Origin: Bacteroidota bacterium
Lineage (GTDB): Bacteria; Chloroflexota; Anaerolineae; Aggregatilineales; Phototrophicaceae
DNA: 35,611 bases
Direction of reading: 5' to 3'
NCBI GenBank assembly: GCA_027492915.1
Contig: JAPUDW010000420.1
Coordinates: forward strand, 391-36,001
Positions within the stretch are counted from its first letter, which is position 1; the number at the start of each line of letters is the position of its first letter. Positions 8,661 through 15,401 of the stretch are shown one piece after another. Position numbers and translations under genes: made by a program. The notes below the pieces were generated by a model. It had not been told where the DNA came from. It did not search any database and saw nothing but the letters and a program-made list of their open reading frames with translations.

Positions 8661-9386
8661 ATGTTAACCCTAGGCGAGCCTGCCAGTACCAACGCCATTC
8701 AGATCCTCCCCAGCAGCGCGCGATATGCCGAGCAGATGGAGGCGCTGATGGCGCGTGTTTATAACCTCGACCCACAAATTGAAGATAACGATATGTTCAC
8801 CGCTGCCCACTTCCTTCAGCATATGGCTGTATTCCCCGAAGGCCAATTTGTCGCGGTGGATAGCGCAACCGATACAGTGGTAGGCATCACGGTGAGTATG
8901 CGTATTCACTTTGACCCTGCGAAACCGATGTTGGCGTCGTGGTGGGAATTGATCGGCTACGGCTGGTTGAACACACACATGCAGGCGGGCGAATGGTTGT
9001 ACGGCGTTGAGTCGGCGGTACACCCTGATTATCAGGGTAAGGGCATCGGCAAGCAGTTGACGAATGCACGCCTTGAAACGATGCGCCGCCTGAACCTGCG
9101 TGGGATGGTGGCTGGCAGCGCGATCATCAGCTACCATAAGATTGCAGACATCGTTCCAGTTGACGACTATGTGGCAGATGTGATTGCAGGGCGGCGGTTC
9201 GATAATAACCTGACCAAGCAAATCAAGATGGGCTTCAAACCCATGCACATTATCCCCAATTATCTTGAGGACACTGACTGCGCGGGTTACGGCGTGGAGA
9301 TGATGATTGAGAACGCGGCTTATGTCGCGCAGCCTATCCTCCGGCAGCCGGTACAACCGTTGGTTTTGCAGCCTGTGGTGAGCTAA
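8661..9386 (+). CDS. GNAT-family N-acetyltransferase
   Basis: 241 residues from the ATG that has AAGGA eight bases upstream; a GTG at 8634 lacks this. The GNAT core spans about residues 60-175: beta strands around GQFVAVDSATDTVVGITVSMR, then ESAVHPDYQGKGIGKQL, where QGKGIG is the Q/RxxGxG/A acetyl-CoA pyrophosphate loop. The C-terminal 60 residues (KMGFKPMHIIPNYLEDTDCAG region) have no counterpart in minimal GNATs but are conserved in the upstream paralogue, so they belong to this subfamily. Intact partner of the interrupted copy upstream, with about 100 bases and a palindrome between them. Substrate unknown; probably cytoplasmic. Confidence 0.85.
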   Translation: MLTLGEPASTNAIQILPSSARYAEQMEALMARVYNLDPQIEDNDMFTAAHFLQHMAVFPEGQFVAVDSATDTVVGITVSMRIHFDPAKPMLASWWELIGYGWLNTHMQAGEWLYGVESAVHPDYQGKGIGKQLTNARLETMRRLNLRGMVAGSAIISYHKIADIVPVDDYVADVIAGRRFDNNLTKQIKMGFKPMHIIPNYLEDTDCAGYGVEMMIENAAYVAQPILRQPVQPLVLQPVVS

Positions 9387-9403
9387 TCGGTTGGCAGTAG
9401 AAA

Positions 9404-9423
9404 CCTCCCCGTAAACGAGGGAG
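9404..9423. repeat. Dispersed CCTCCC...GTAAACGAGGGAG palindrome, copy 1
   Basis: CTCCC and GGGAG arms flank a CGTAAACGA core 18 bases after the GNAT stop. A longer, cleaner version occurs at 22676-22697, and both are followed within about ten bases by an A-rich stretch and ATGC. Probably a short intergenic repeat that can form a hairpin. Confidence 0.6.
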
Positions 9424-9829
9424 ATAACAAATGCAACATAGGAACCATCCGAACGGGTGGTTTTTGTTTTTAGTGTTCGTTGGTCAGTTGTGAGCCATTG
9501 GTATTTATTTCCTTCATTGCTTGCAACCGAAGGAAGTTCTTTAGGGCGGGGAATGTGTCATATCAGTGACGCAGTGGGTCTGGGCGTGACTTTCGATAAT
9601 CTACTTTTGAGTATCAGCTTACAAGCTGGCAGTGGTTATGATAAAAACACACGTACTTTGTGGAGGGAAATCATTGCGGCACTTCAGTGAAAATCTATAC
9701 GTATCATCCTGAATGTAGAATTTAGATATTATCCTCGTTCACAGTCTAACCTTAATACTTTCTGTTATCTTCTGATCTGTATAATGTAAATTGTAATGTT
9801 TATGTTAGCGGTGGCAGGAGGCGGGAATA
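9424..9829. other. AT-rich intergenic region before the STAS-like gene
   Basis: About 400 bases without a supported gene. A 77-codon plus-strand frame at 9457-9690 is Ser/Leu-rich, has no ribosome site and no recognisable family, so I leave it out. A TATAAT at 9780-9785, preceded directly by TG, stands about 45 bases before the ATG of the gene at 9830 and is its most likely -10 box. No clear -35 hexamer is visible. Confidence 0.45.
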
Positions 9830-10198
9830 ATGCACGAGATTCACTGGATTAAGGAAGATCGAGTGCTGTATGTGGCGTACCAAGGACACCAATCACCGGA
9901 CACGCTCAAGGACTGTTTAGATGATATGGCGCTGTACCTTGACACAGTTCGTGCGCCGATTGTCATGATTATTAGCTGGCTTGAAGTCACCTCTTCTGAC
10001 CGTGATGTGCTGCGCAGCCAACCGGGGCACCGCACCTACAGCCACCCGATGGCGGCTCGCGGCGTGCTGGTGGGCTTTAACCCGCTGGAAGTGATGATGA
10101 ACGAAACGACGGCTATGAATACACGCGGCAGCAAAAATACCCAATATTTCCCCTCGATGGTAGAGGCGATGGAATACCTAGAGCCGATGCTGGTTTAG
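9830..10198 (+). CDS. Small SpoIIAA/STAS-like protein
   Basis: 122 residues with a strong GGAGG ribosome site upstream. The order is beta hairpin (IHWIKEDRVLYVAYQGHQS), amphipathic helix (TLKDCLDDMALYLDT), strand PIVMIISWLEV, then further helix and strand, ending in a helix MVEAMEYLEPML. This matches the SpoIIAA/STAS-like alpha/beta layout in length and pattern. It resembles the two minus-strand 129-residue proteins at 11057 and 11602, which begin with the same W-x-x-(D/E)-x-x-x-x-(V/C)-x-(V/I)-x-Y-x-G-H motif. Family assignment is by pattern, so the role (anti-anti-sigma-like or sensory scaffold) is inference. Confidence 0.7.
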   Translation: MHEIHWIKEDRVLYVAYQGHQSPDTLKDCLDDMALYLDTVRAPIVMIISWLEVTSSDRDVLRSQPGHRTYSHPMAARGVLVGFNPLEVMMNETTAMNTRGSKNTQYFPSMVEAMEYLEPMLV

Positions 10199-10358
10199 GT
10201 AAGCGGGTATCCTGCTACAGGCTGAGGGTAATTGGGCGTAAGGCTTACTGCGCTAGATAGACAATTGTGATAGACTATGCATAGTTTACGCTGCGCTCAA
10301 ATGGTGACCACCACTTTATCTTGCGTTGCGCCTTGACTCGCTGTAGAGGAGAAACCCT

Positions 10359-10994
10359 ATGCCACCCCAGAAGAGTGGTTACTATTACCCCAATAAATTT
10401 GCTCGCATTTTCCTTGATGCGATGGAAGAGGTGATGGGGAAAAACGGTCTCAATGCCGTCCTCCATCTGGCTGATCTCGACAACCTGATCGGTAACTATC
10501 CGCCGGATAACCTTGACAAAGTGTTCGACTTTGCTGATTTTACGGCGTTGTGTGTAGCGCTGGAAGAAATGTACGGGCCGCGCGGTGGGCGTGGTTTGGC
10601 GCTGCGCGTCGGGCGTACACTGTTCGCGGATGCGCTGCGTGGGTTCGGTGCGCTGGCGGGTGTGGGCGACCTTGCGTTCAAAGTGCTGCCGTTGAGTGCC
10701 AAGCTCAAGGTGGGTGTGCCGGCGATGGCGAACATCTTCAGCCAGTTCAGCGACCAGATCAGCAATGTGCGAGAAGAAGGCGACGACCGCATCATCTACA
10801 CACTGGAACGCTGCCCGATGTGCTGGGGACGGAAGTCATCGGACAAAGCGGTGTGTTATGTGGGACAAGGTTTGCTGCAAGAAGGCTTGCGCTGGGTCTC
10901 TGGCGGACGTGAGTTCAAGGTTGACCTATCGACCTGCATCGCCAAGGGTGACGACATCGGACGCTACATCATTTACAAAGAGCCGATTGAGTAG
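10359..10994 (+). CDS. V4R (4-vinyl reductase-like) domain protein
   Basis: 211 residues. The N-terminal two thirds are helical (RIFLDAMEEVMGKNGLNAVLHL, then a GGRGLALRVGRTLFADALRG helix). The C-terminal part has C152-x2-C155, C166 and C193 set in RCPMCWGR, AVCYVGQG and STCIAKGDDIGRY, the cysteine spacing and glycine pattern of V4R domains, which bind small hydrophobic ligands or cofactors. V4R proteins occur in tetrapyrrole-related enzymes, XylR-type regulators and stand-alone sensors; with no DNA-binding domain this looks like the stand-alone sort. GAGGAGAAA-type ribosome site eight bases upstream of the ATG. It follows a STAS-like gene by 160 bases and may work with it in sensing. Confidence 0.75.
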   Translation: MPPQKSGYYYPNKFARIFLDAMEEVMGKNGLNAVLHLADLDNLIGNYPPDNLDKVFDFADFTALCVALEEMYGPRGGRGLALRVGRTLFADALRGFGALAGVGDLAFKVLPLSAKLKVGVPAMANIFSQFSDQISNVREEGDDRIIYTLERCPMCWGRKSSDKAVCYVGQGLLQEGLRWVSGGREFKVDLSTCIAKGDDIGRYIIYKEPIE

Positions 10995-11019
10995 TAACCG
11001 TTTAAATTTGGAAATTCTT

Positions 11020-11047
11020 AAGGACGATCTAACTGGTCGTCCTTTTT
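11020..11047. terminator. Rho-independent terminator after the V4R gene
   Basis: Stem AAGGACGA (11020-11027) pairs perfectly with TCGTCCTT (11037-11044) over a nine-base loop and runs into five T residues. It sits 25 bases after the V4R stop and ten bases before the stop of the convergent gene at 11057, so it could serve both directions. Confidence 0.85.
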
Positions 11048-11056
11048 ATTTGCCGG

Positions 11057-11446
11057 TTAGGTGATCGGGTAAGCCTCACGCGCTATATCAAGTGCTTGTT
11101 CGAGGGTGTGTGATAGTTTGATAATGTCGCCACGACCGGCGGGGTTCGTGGTCACGATAATTGAAACGAAGGTGCGAATGAGTGAGGAATTCGCAACTAC
11201 AACAATCAGGGTGATGTTATCGGGTAAATTGGCGAGCGCATTTTTGCCGTTGGAGATAATATTACCCGGTGGGAGTATGCCGCCCATTGAGCTGTCTGCG
11301 ATCAGCACGACTTTATGACCGACAGAGTTCATCAAATTATGGGTGGCCTGCACCGCGACTTGGAACTCTGCCCATGACCAATGACCCCGATATGAAACTA
11401 CGATGCATGTCTGCGATTCATCTGACCACTGCACTGAAATAGGCAT
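11057..11446 (-). CDS. Small SpoIIAA/STAS-like protein, paralogue A
   Basis: 129 residues beginning MPISVQWSDESQTCIVVSYRGHWSW. Strands and helices alternate, with a hydrophobic strand HKVVLIADSS near residue 45, a Gly/Pro turn ILPPGNIISNGKNALANLP near 57-75, strand ITLIVVVANSSLIRTFVSI and a closing helix LEQALDIAREAY. It matches the neighbouring 129-residue paralogue at 11602 along its whole length, including the exact turn PPGNII-x-NGK. Probably a cytoplasmic alpha/beta protein of the SpoIIAA/STAS-like type; function not assignable. It lies convergent to the V4R gene. Confidence 0.7.
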   Translation of the reverse strand: MPISVQWSDESQTCIVVSYRGHWSWAEFQVAVQATHNLMNSVGHKVVLIADSSMGGILPPGNIISNGKNALANLPDNITLIVVVANSSLIRTFVSIIVTTNPAGRGDIIKLSHTLEQALDIAREAYPIT

Positions 11447-11601
11447 CCACTACCCCCTAAGTGTATACCTGTGATGCATACGCCTAACGACGATACATTA
11501 GCGATTATGCTTGATATTACGATAGATTACAAATCGTGCAACATGACATCGTAAGTATGATGAATAAACCCCTATTCGGCGTGATGTTTGGCTAACCTTG
11601 A

Positions 11602-11991
11602 TTACTGATCCCCTACCATAACCTCTGCCAACTGATAGGCTTCTTCAAGAGTGGCGACCATTTTGATGATGCCGCGACGACCGCGCGGGTTTGTGTTGGC
11701 GACAATCGAGAGGAAGGTACGGATGATTGATGAGTTGACGACTACAATAATCAGCCCTGTGTTTTCGGGAAAGCTGGTGATGGCGCTTTTGCCATTGGTG
11801 ATGATATTACCCGGAGGCATCACACTGCCATTGAGGGTATTTTCGATGATGACGACGTTGTAGGCAACGCTGCTGATGAGATCATTGGTGGCTGCTGCCG
11901 CCGCTTGAAATTCAGGCCATGTCCAATGTCCCTGATAGGTGATCTCAACACAGGTTTTTGCTTCATCTTTCCAACTTACTGAAATAGGCAT
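11602..11991 (-). CDS. Small SpoIIAA/STAS-like protein, paralogue B
   Basis: 129 residues, same start motif MPISVSWKDEAKTC as paralogue A and equal length with no gaps. Conserved blocks are the YxGHW(S/T)W stretch near 19-25, VMPPGNIITNGKSA near 57-70, and SSIIRTFLSI near 87-96, while the C-terminal helix differs. The pair arose by tandem duplication; about 155 AT-rich bases separate them, enough for an own promoter for the downstream copy. Possible partners of the V4R or the plus-strand STAS-like protein; nothing in the sequence gives a substrate or catalytic residue. Confidence 0.7.
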   Translation of the reverse strand: MPISVSWKDEAKTCVEITYQGHWTWPEFQAAAAATNDLISSVAYNVVIIENTLNGSVMPPGNIITNGKSAITSFPENTGLIIVVVNSSIIRTFLSIVANTNPRGRRGIIKMVATLEEAYQLAEVMVGDQ

Positions 11992-12115
11992 TGATTAGTC
12001 CTTAGTCCAAATGTCCGTATATTTAAATTTTAAGCCGTAATATTTGTAATTATTATGAGTATTACATGAGATTGCAAGTAGGTGTTATGAATTTGAGCGA
12101 AAAAACGTAAAGTGG

Positions 12116-12145
12116 TTGAGCGAATAATGAACGATGTGCTACTAT
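12116..12145 (+). promoter_or_regulatory. Predicted promoter of the AlkZ-like gene
   Basis: TTGAGC at 12116-12121, an 18-base spacer, then TACTAT at 12140-12145 with TG one base upstream (extended -10). It ends 35 bases before the ATG at 12181, which has AAGGTGG as ribosome site. Confidence 0.5.
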
Positions 12146-12180
12146 TCCAATAGAACATATATTCAGTGTAAGGTGGCAAT

Positions 12181-13284
12181 ATGGCAAACCGCATACTCGC
12201 GCTGCGCGAGATTAACCGCGCGACATTGGCACGGCAGCTTTTGCTGGAACGTAGTTCGATGGTGGCGACGGCAGCGGTAGAACGGTTGGTGGGGATGCAG
12301 GCTCAGTTGGCGAGTGCGCCGTACGTGGGATTGTGGACGCGGCTGACGGATTTTTCACGCGGCGACCTCGCAGGGGCGATTGAGCGGCGCGAAGTGGTGA
12401 AGGTGTCATTGATGCGGGCGACACTGCACCTCGCCAGCGCGGCTGATTACTTGCACTTTCGAACTACATTGAGTCCGGTGTTGGAAGGCGCGGCGGAATC
12501 GATCACCAAGAACCGCGAACCGATTGACGCAGAGCGGGTGCTGCGGGTAGCGCGGGCGTACATCAGCGAGGCACCGCGCACGTTTGCCGAGATCAGCGCG
12601 ATGCTGCTGGAGGATATGCCGGACAAGGACGTGGGGGCGATGCGCTATACCGTGCGGACGCATATCCCGATGGTGCAGGTGCCGGTGAGCAGCGGGTGGA
12701 GCTACCCCGCCAAGCCAGCCTTCACGATTGCCGAAGATTGGTTGGGCAAGCCGTTCGACACAGAAGCGAGGTTGCCGGAACTGATTAAGCGGTATCTGGC
12801 GGCGTTTGGACCCGCGACAACGGCTGATATGCAAACGTGGTCATTCCTCAAGCTGCCGGAATTGAAGGCTGCTGTGGAAACGCTGCGATCGGAATTGGTG
12901 ACGTACCGCGACCCGAAGAAGCGCGAACTATTTGACCTGCTGGACATGCCGCTGCCGGATGGCGATGCCCCTGCGCCGATCCGCTTCTTACCGGAGTTTG
13001 ATAACCTCGTGCTGTCGCACAAAGATCGCACACGGGTGGTGGCAGAGGAACATCGCAAGAAGGTTTATCTGCCGGGCTTGCGAGTGGCGGCGACGATATT
13101 GGTGGACGGGTTTGTTGGCGCGGTGTGGACGGTGGCGAAAGCGAAGGGTGTGGCGACACTGACGGTTGAGCCGCTGGTGGCGCTGACGAAGGCGCAGCGG
13201 TCGGAGATTGCCGAGGAGGGCGAACGGCTGGTGCGCTTTGTGGAACCGGAGGCGAAGGATTACACGGTGGCGTGGGTGGAATAG
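12181..13284 (+). CDS. AlkZ-like winged-helix DNA glycosylase family protein (HTH_42)
   Basis: 367 residues, the usual length of the AlkZ-like family (PF06224). The N-terminus LREINRATLARQLL is followed by VERLVGMQAQLASAPYVGLWTRL; Q40-A-Q42 matches the Q-x-Q catalytic motif that defines the AlkZ-type branch, as opposed to the Q-x-D motif of YcaQ-type enzymes. Tandem winged-helix units and the terminal basic beta region (LPGLRVAATILVDGFVGAVWT near 295-320) follow the family order. Characterised members remove bulky N-alkyl purine adducts or unhook interstrand crosslinks in natural-product self-resistance; many members are uncharacterised, so repair is likely but the lesion unknown. No biosynthetic cluster is adjacent. 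The next genes are convergent, beginning seven bases away. Confidence 0.8.
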   Translation: MANRILALREINRATLARQLLLERSSMVATAAVERLVGMQAQLASAPYVGLWTRLTDFSRGDLAGAIERREVVKVSLMRATLHLASAADYLHFRTTLSPVLEGAAESITKNREPIDAERVLRVARAYISEAPRTFAEISAMLLEDMPDKDVGAMRYTVRTHIPMVQVPVSSGWSYPAKPAFTIAEDWLGKPFDTEARLPELIKRYLAAFGPATTADMQTWSFLKLPELKAAVETLRSELVTYRDPKKRELFDLLDMPLPDGDAPAPIRFLPEFDNLVLSHKDRTRVVAEEHRKKVYLPGLRVAATILVDGFVGAVWTVAKAKGVATLTVEPLVALTKAQRSEIAEEGERLVRFVEPEAKDYTVAWVE

Positions 13285-13290
13285 TTATGA

Positions 13291-13722
13291 CTACTGGCCT
13301 CGTTCCTGCCGCGCGAGGTCGAGGTTGCTTTTGGCATCGGCGTGGTCAGGTTTGAGGCGCAGCGTAGTTTCGTAGTCGGCAATTGCGCTGTCGAAATCGG
13401 CCTGCATAAAGTAGGCGTTGGCGCGACTAACGTAATAGTTAGATCCTTGCGGATTAAGTTTGATTGCTTGGTTCAGATCAACGATTGCGTTCTCTAAATT
13501 ACGTTTAGTGACGTAAACTTTTGCGCGGTTGAAATAGGTATCTGCACTATTAGGATTGAGACGGATCGCCTCATTAAAATCATCTAGCGCCTTATCAAAA
13601 TCCCCTACGGAGGCGAACGCACATCCACGATAAAAGTATGCAGCGTCATTTTTAGGTTTTAGACGGATTGCCTCCGTGAAAACCTCAATCATCTGTTTGA
13701 ATTTATCGCTTGAAGCATCCAT
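13291..13722 (-). CDS. Short TPR-repeat protein
   Basis: 144 residues from the ATG at 13722 (MDASSDKFKQM); the longer frame upstream overlaps the TIR-TPR gene and has no TPR character, so I exclude it. Four tetratricopeptide repeats fill the protein, each with A/S-x3-Y/F-x-R-G/A and a final RLNP/KLNP/RLKP turn. The last 42 residues equal the end of the neighbouring TIR-TPR protein except for the final residue (Gln here, Lys there), because the two genes share a 128-base repeat. The first two repeats (KNDAAYFYRGCAFASVG, SADTYFNRAKVYVTK) are distinct. Likely a protein-binding solenoid made by partial duplication of its upstream neighbour. It follows that gene by 49 bases on the same strand. Confidence 0.7.
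   Translation of the reverse strand: MDASSDKFKQMIEVFTEAIRLKPKNDAAYFYRGCAFASVGDFDKALDDFNEAIRLNPNSADTYFNRAKVYVTKRNLENAIVDLNQAIKLNPQGSNYYVSRANAYFMQADFDSAIADYETTLRLKPDHADAKSNLDLARQERGQ
13298..13425. repeat. 128-base direct repeat, copy 1 (3' end of short TPR gene)
   Basis: Matches 13779-13906 at 124 of 128 positions by my count, with a constant offset of 481 bases and no gaps. Similarity stops abruptly at both ends, in contrast with the weaker general TPR resemblance beyond it. This points to recent segmental duplication or gene conversion of the shared 3' end. Confidence 0.85.
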
Positions 13723-13771
13723 TTTAGACTCGTAACTTCTTTTGACTTTCGACCAATTACACCCATCACTG

Positions 13772-15070
13772 CTACTTACCTCGTTCCTGCCGCGCGAGGT
13801 CGAGGTTGCTTTTGGCATCGGCGTGATCGGGTTTGAGGCGCAGGGTGGTTTCGTAGTCGGCAATTGCGCTGTCGAAATCGGCCTGCATAAAGTAGGCGTT
13901 GGCGCGGTTGAAGTAGACGCTGGGGAACTGCGGGTTGAGGCGGATGGCTTCGTTATAGTCGGCAACCGCCGCCGCATAATCTTCCTGATTATAGTGGCTG
14001 AGGCCGCGATTGTAGTAACCCTCAGTGTAGGCGGGGTTGATGTCTATCGCCGCATCATAATCCGCAACGGCGCTGTCGTAATCACCCTGCTCGTCATAGG
14101 CGTTGCCGCGATTGTTGTAGGCGAGGATGAATGCCGGATTGAGACGGATGGCTTCGGTGTAGTCGGCAATTGCACCCGCTGCGTCACCCTGCCGCCGCCG
14201 CGCTAACCCCCGATTGTTGTAGGCTTCGGTGTACTGCGGATTCAGGCGTATCGCCGCGTCATAATCGGCTAATGCACCCACGAGATCGCCCTGCGTATAG
14301 CGCACATGCCCGCGATTGTAGTAGGCATCTGGCAGCGTAGGTCTGATGCGTATCGCCGCGTCAAAGTCGGCAAGGGCGTGGGTGTAATCACGCTGGCGGT
14401 AGTAGGCGAGGCCGCGATTATTGTGGGCTTCGGCATAGTGCGGTTGCAAACGGATCGCCTCGGTGTAGTCGGATATTTTGCCTGCCAGATCATCCTTAGC
14501 CCGTTGAAAGCCGCGTTCGAACGATGTTTCGGCGTTCAGGCTTTGCTCGGTGACGGTGGGCTGTTGGTCGGCGGTGGCTTTGGTCGCAGCCACGGCAGGT
14601 TGGTCGGCGGGTGGCGTGGGGAACAGCAGCACATCAAGCGGCTTGTTGAGAAAGCGGTTTTGCAGCCGTGTCATGGCTTCGTCGAAGTAAGCAGGTGGGA
14701 TTTCCAGTGCGTTGTACTGCGGCAGCACTGCCAGTTTGCCCGTCAGATACTGTTGCACTTTGGCGTAGTCGAAGCCGTCAAACATCAGCGGGACGATGTT
14801 ACGCCCGTTATCCAGTGCATATTCGATCTCACGGCGCAACCAATCCCCCGGCTCGGCGCAGCGTTCAAGGGCGCTGGGCGTGAGGACGAGGACAAAGTGG
14901 GCGCGGGCGGCGATCTGGTTGAGGATGATGCGCTCGAACGAACCGGCATTAATCGACTCGGAGTCGAGGAAGCAGTCATAACCGTGGGCAGTGAGGTGCT
15001 GGTAAACGGCGCGCGCCATGTAGGTGTTGGTGCGGCGGTAGCTGATGAATACGGTTTTCTCGACCTGCAT
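13772..15070 (-). CDS. TIR-domain protein with C-terminal TPR repeats
   Basis: 432 residues. Residues 5-140 are a TIR domain: KTVFISYRRTN (box 1), CFLDSESINAGSFE (BB loop), LVLTPSALERC, and DWLRREIEYALDNGRNIVP then LMFDGF. The last block parallels human SARM1 around its catalytic glutamate, placing E81 here at that position, so NAD-cleaving activity is plausible. From about 185 to the end are some seven tetratricopeptide repeats (AYNNRG...RLNP units). TIR plus TPR proteins are common in large bacterial genomes; some TIR proteins act in phage defence or signalling by cleaving NAD or making cyclic ADP-ribose forms, but no defence partner is adjacent. The short TPR gene follows on the same strand. 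Confidence 0.85.
   Translation of the reverse strand: MQVEKTVFISYRRTNTYMARAVYQHLTAHGYDCFLDSESINAGSFERIILNQIAARAHFVLVLTPSALERCAEPGDWLRREIEYALDNGRNIVPLMFDGFDYAKVQQYLTGKLAVLPQYNALEIPPAYFDEAMTRLQNRFLNKPLDVLLFPTPPADQPAVAATKATADQQPTVTEQSLNAETSFERGFQRAKDDLAGKISDYTEAIRLQPHYAEAHNNRGLAYYRQRDYTHALADFDAAIRIRPTLPDAYYNRGHVRYTQGDLVGALADYDAAIRLNPQYTEAYNNRGLARRRQGDAAGAIADYTEAIRLNPAFILAYNNRGNAYDEQGDYDSAVADYDAAIDINPAYTEGYYNRGLSHYNQEDYAAAVADYNEAIRLNPQFPSVYFNRANAYFMQADFDSAIADYETTLRLKPDHADAKSNLDLARQERGK
13779..13906. repeat. 128-base direct repeat, copy 2 (3' end of TIR-TPR gene)
   Basis: Partner of the repeat at 13298-13425, differing at four bases by my count. It encodes the last TPR and C-terminal helix of the TIR-TPR protein. 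The two copies are in the same orientation and could recombine to delete the short TPR gene. Confidence 0.85.
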
Positions 15071-15401
15071 GTGGGCGGCCTCTACGGTTATGGACGACGT
15101 TTAGCTTCATTATGTGCGGGAGGCAGGGCGGAGTCAAACGCCTCCATCCCCATGCCCCCACCAAAACCTTTCACCCCGCCTCAGCGTACTGTGAGTAAGC
15201 CCCTCGCGTCTGCCACCGTCTGAGGGAGGGTGCATAGGTATCCCCGCACCTTCGCACGATCAAGGGTGTTTTGAAGCATGACTTCCAAATTGGAAGATGC
15301 ATGGATGGTCAGTAGGCTTTATAATGAGCCACATTATTTAGAAGTTTGTTGAATTATTAAGCATGATTAAGGCGCTGACCGATCAATAAAAGGAAACCAT
15401 T
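15071..15401. other. Divergent intergenic region between TIR-TPR and fabF
   Basis: About 330 bases with no supported gene. The left part (to about 15240) is GC-rich; the right part carries the fabF control elements listed separately. A GAGG eight bases before the TIR-TPR start is its likely ribosome site. Confidence 0.5.
15282..15325 (+). promoter_or_regulatory. fabF promoter with overlapping palindromic operator candidate
   Basis: TATAAT at 15320-15325 is a good -10 box about 75 bases before the fabF ATG. Upstream, CTTCCAA-A-TTGGAAG at 15282-15296 is a perfect seven-base inverted repeat around one central base, ending 23 bases before the -10 box, just upstream of or touching the -35 region. 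I see no convincing -35 hexamer, which fits an activator- or repressor-controlled promoter. A lipid-responsive regulator is an inference from the gene it precedes. Confidence 0.5.

Noticed and set aside
9457..9690. 77-codon plus-strand frame
   Set aside because: No ribosome site or family; lies in an AT-rich spacer.
13723..13977. N-terminal extension of the short TPR gene
   Set aside because: The extension overlaps the TIR-TPR gene in another frame and has Pro/Ser/Thr composition unlike TPR proteins.
13742..15223. Plus-strand frames opposite the TIR-TPR gene
   Set aside because: They mirror the periodic TPR codons and show no independent family signal; the minus-strand gene explains the region.
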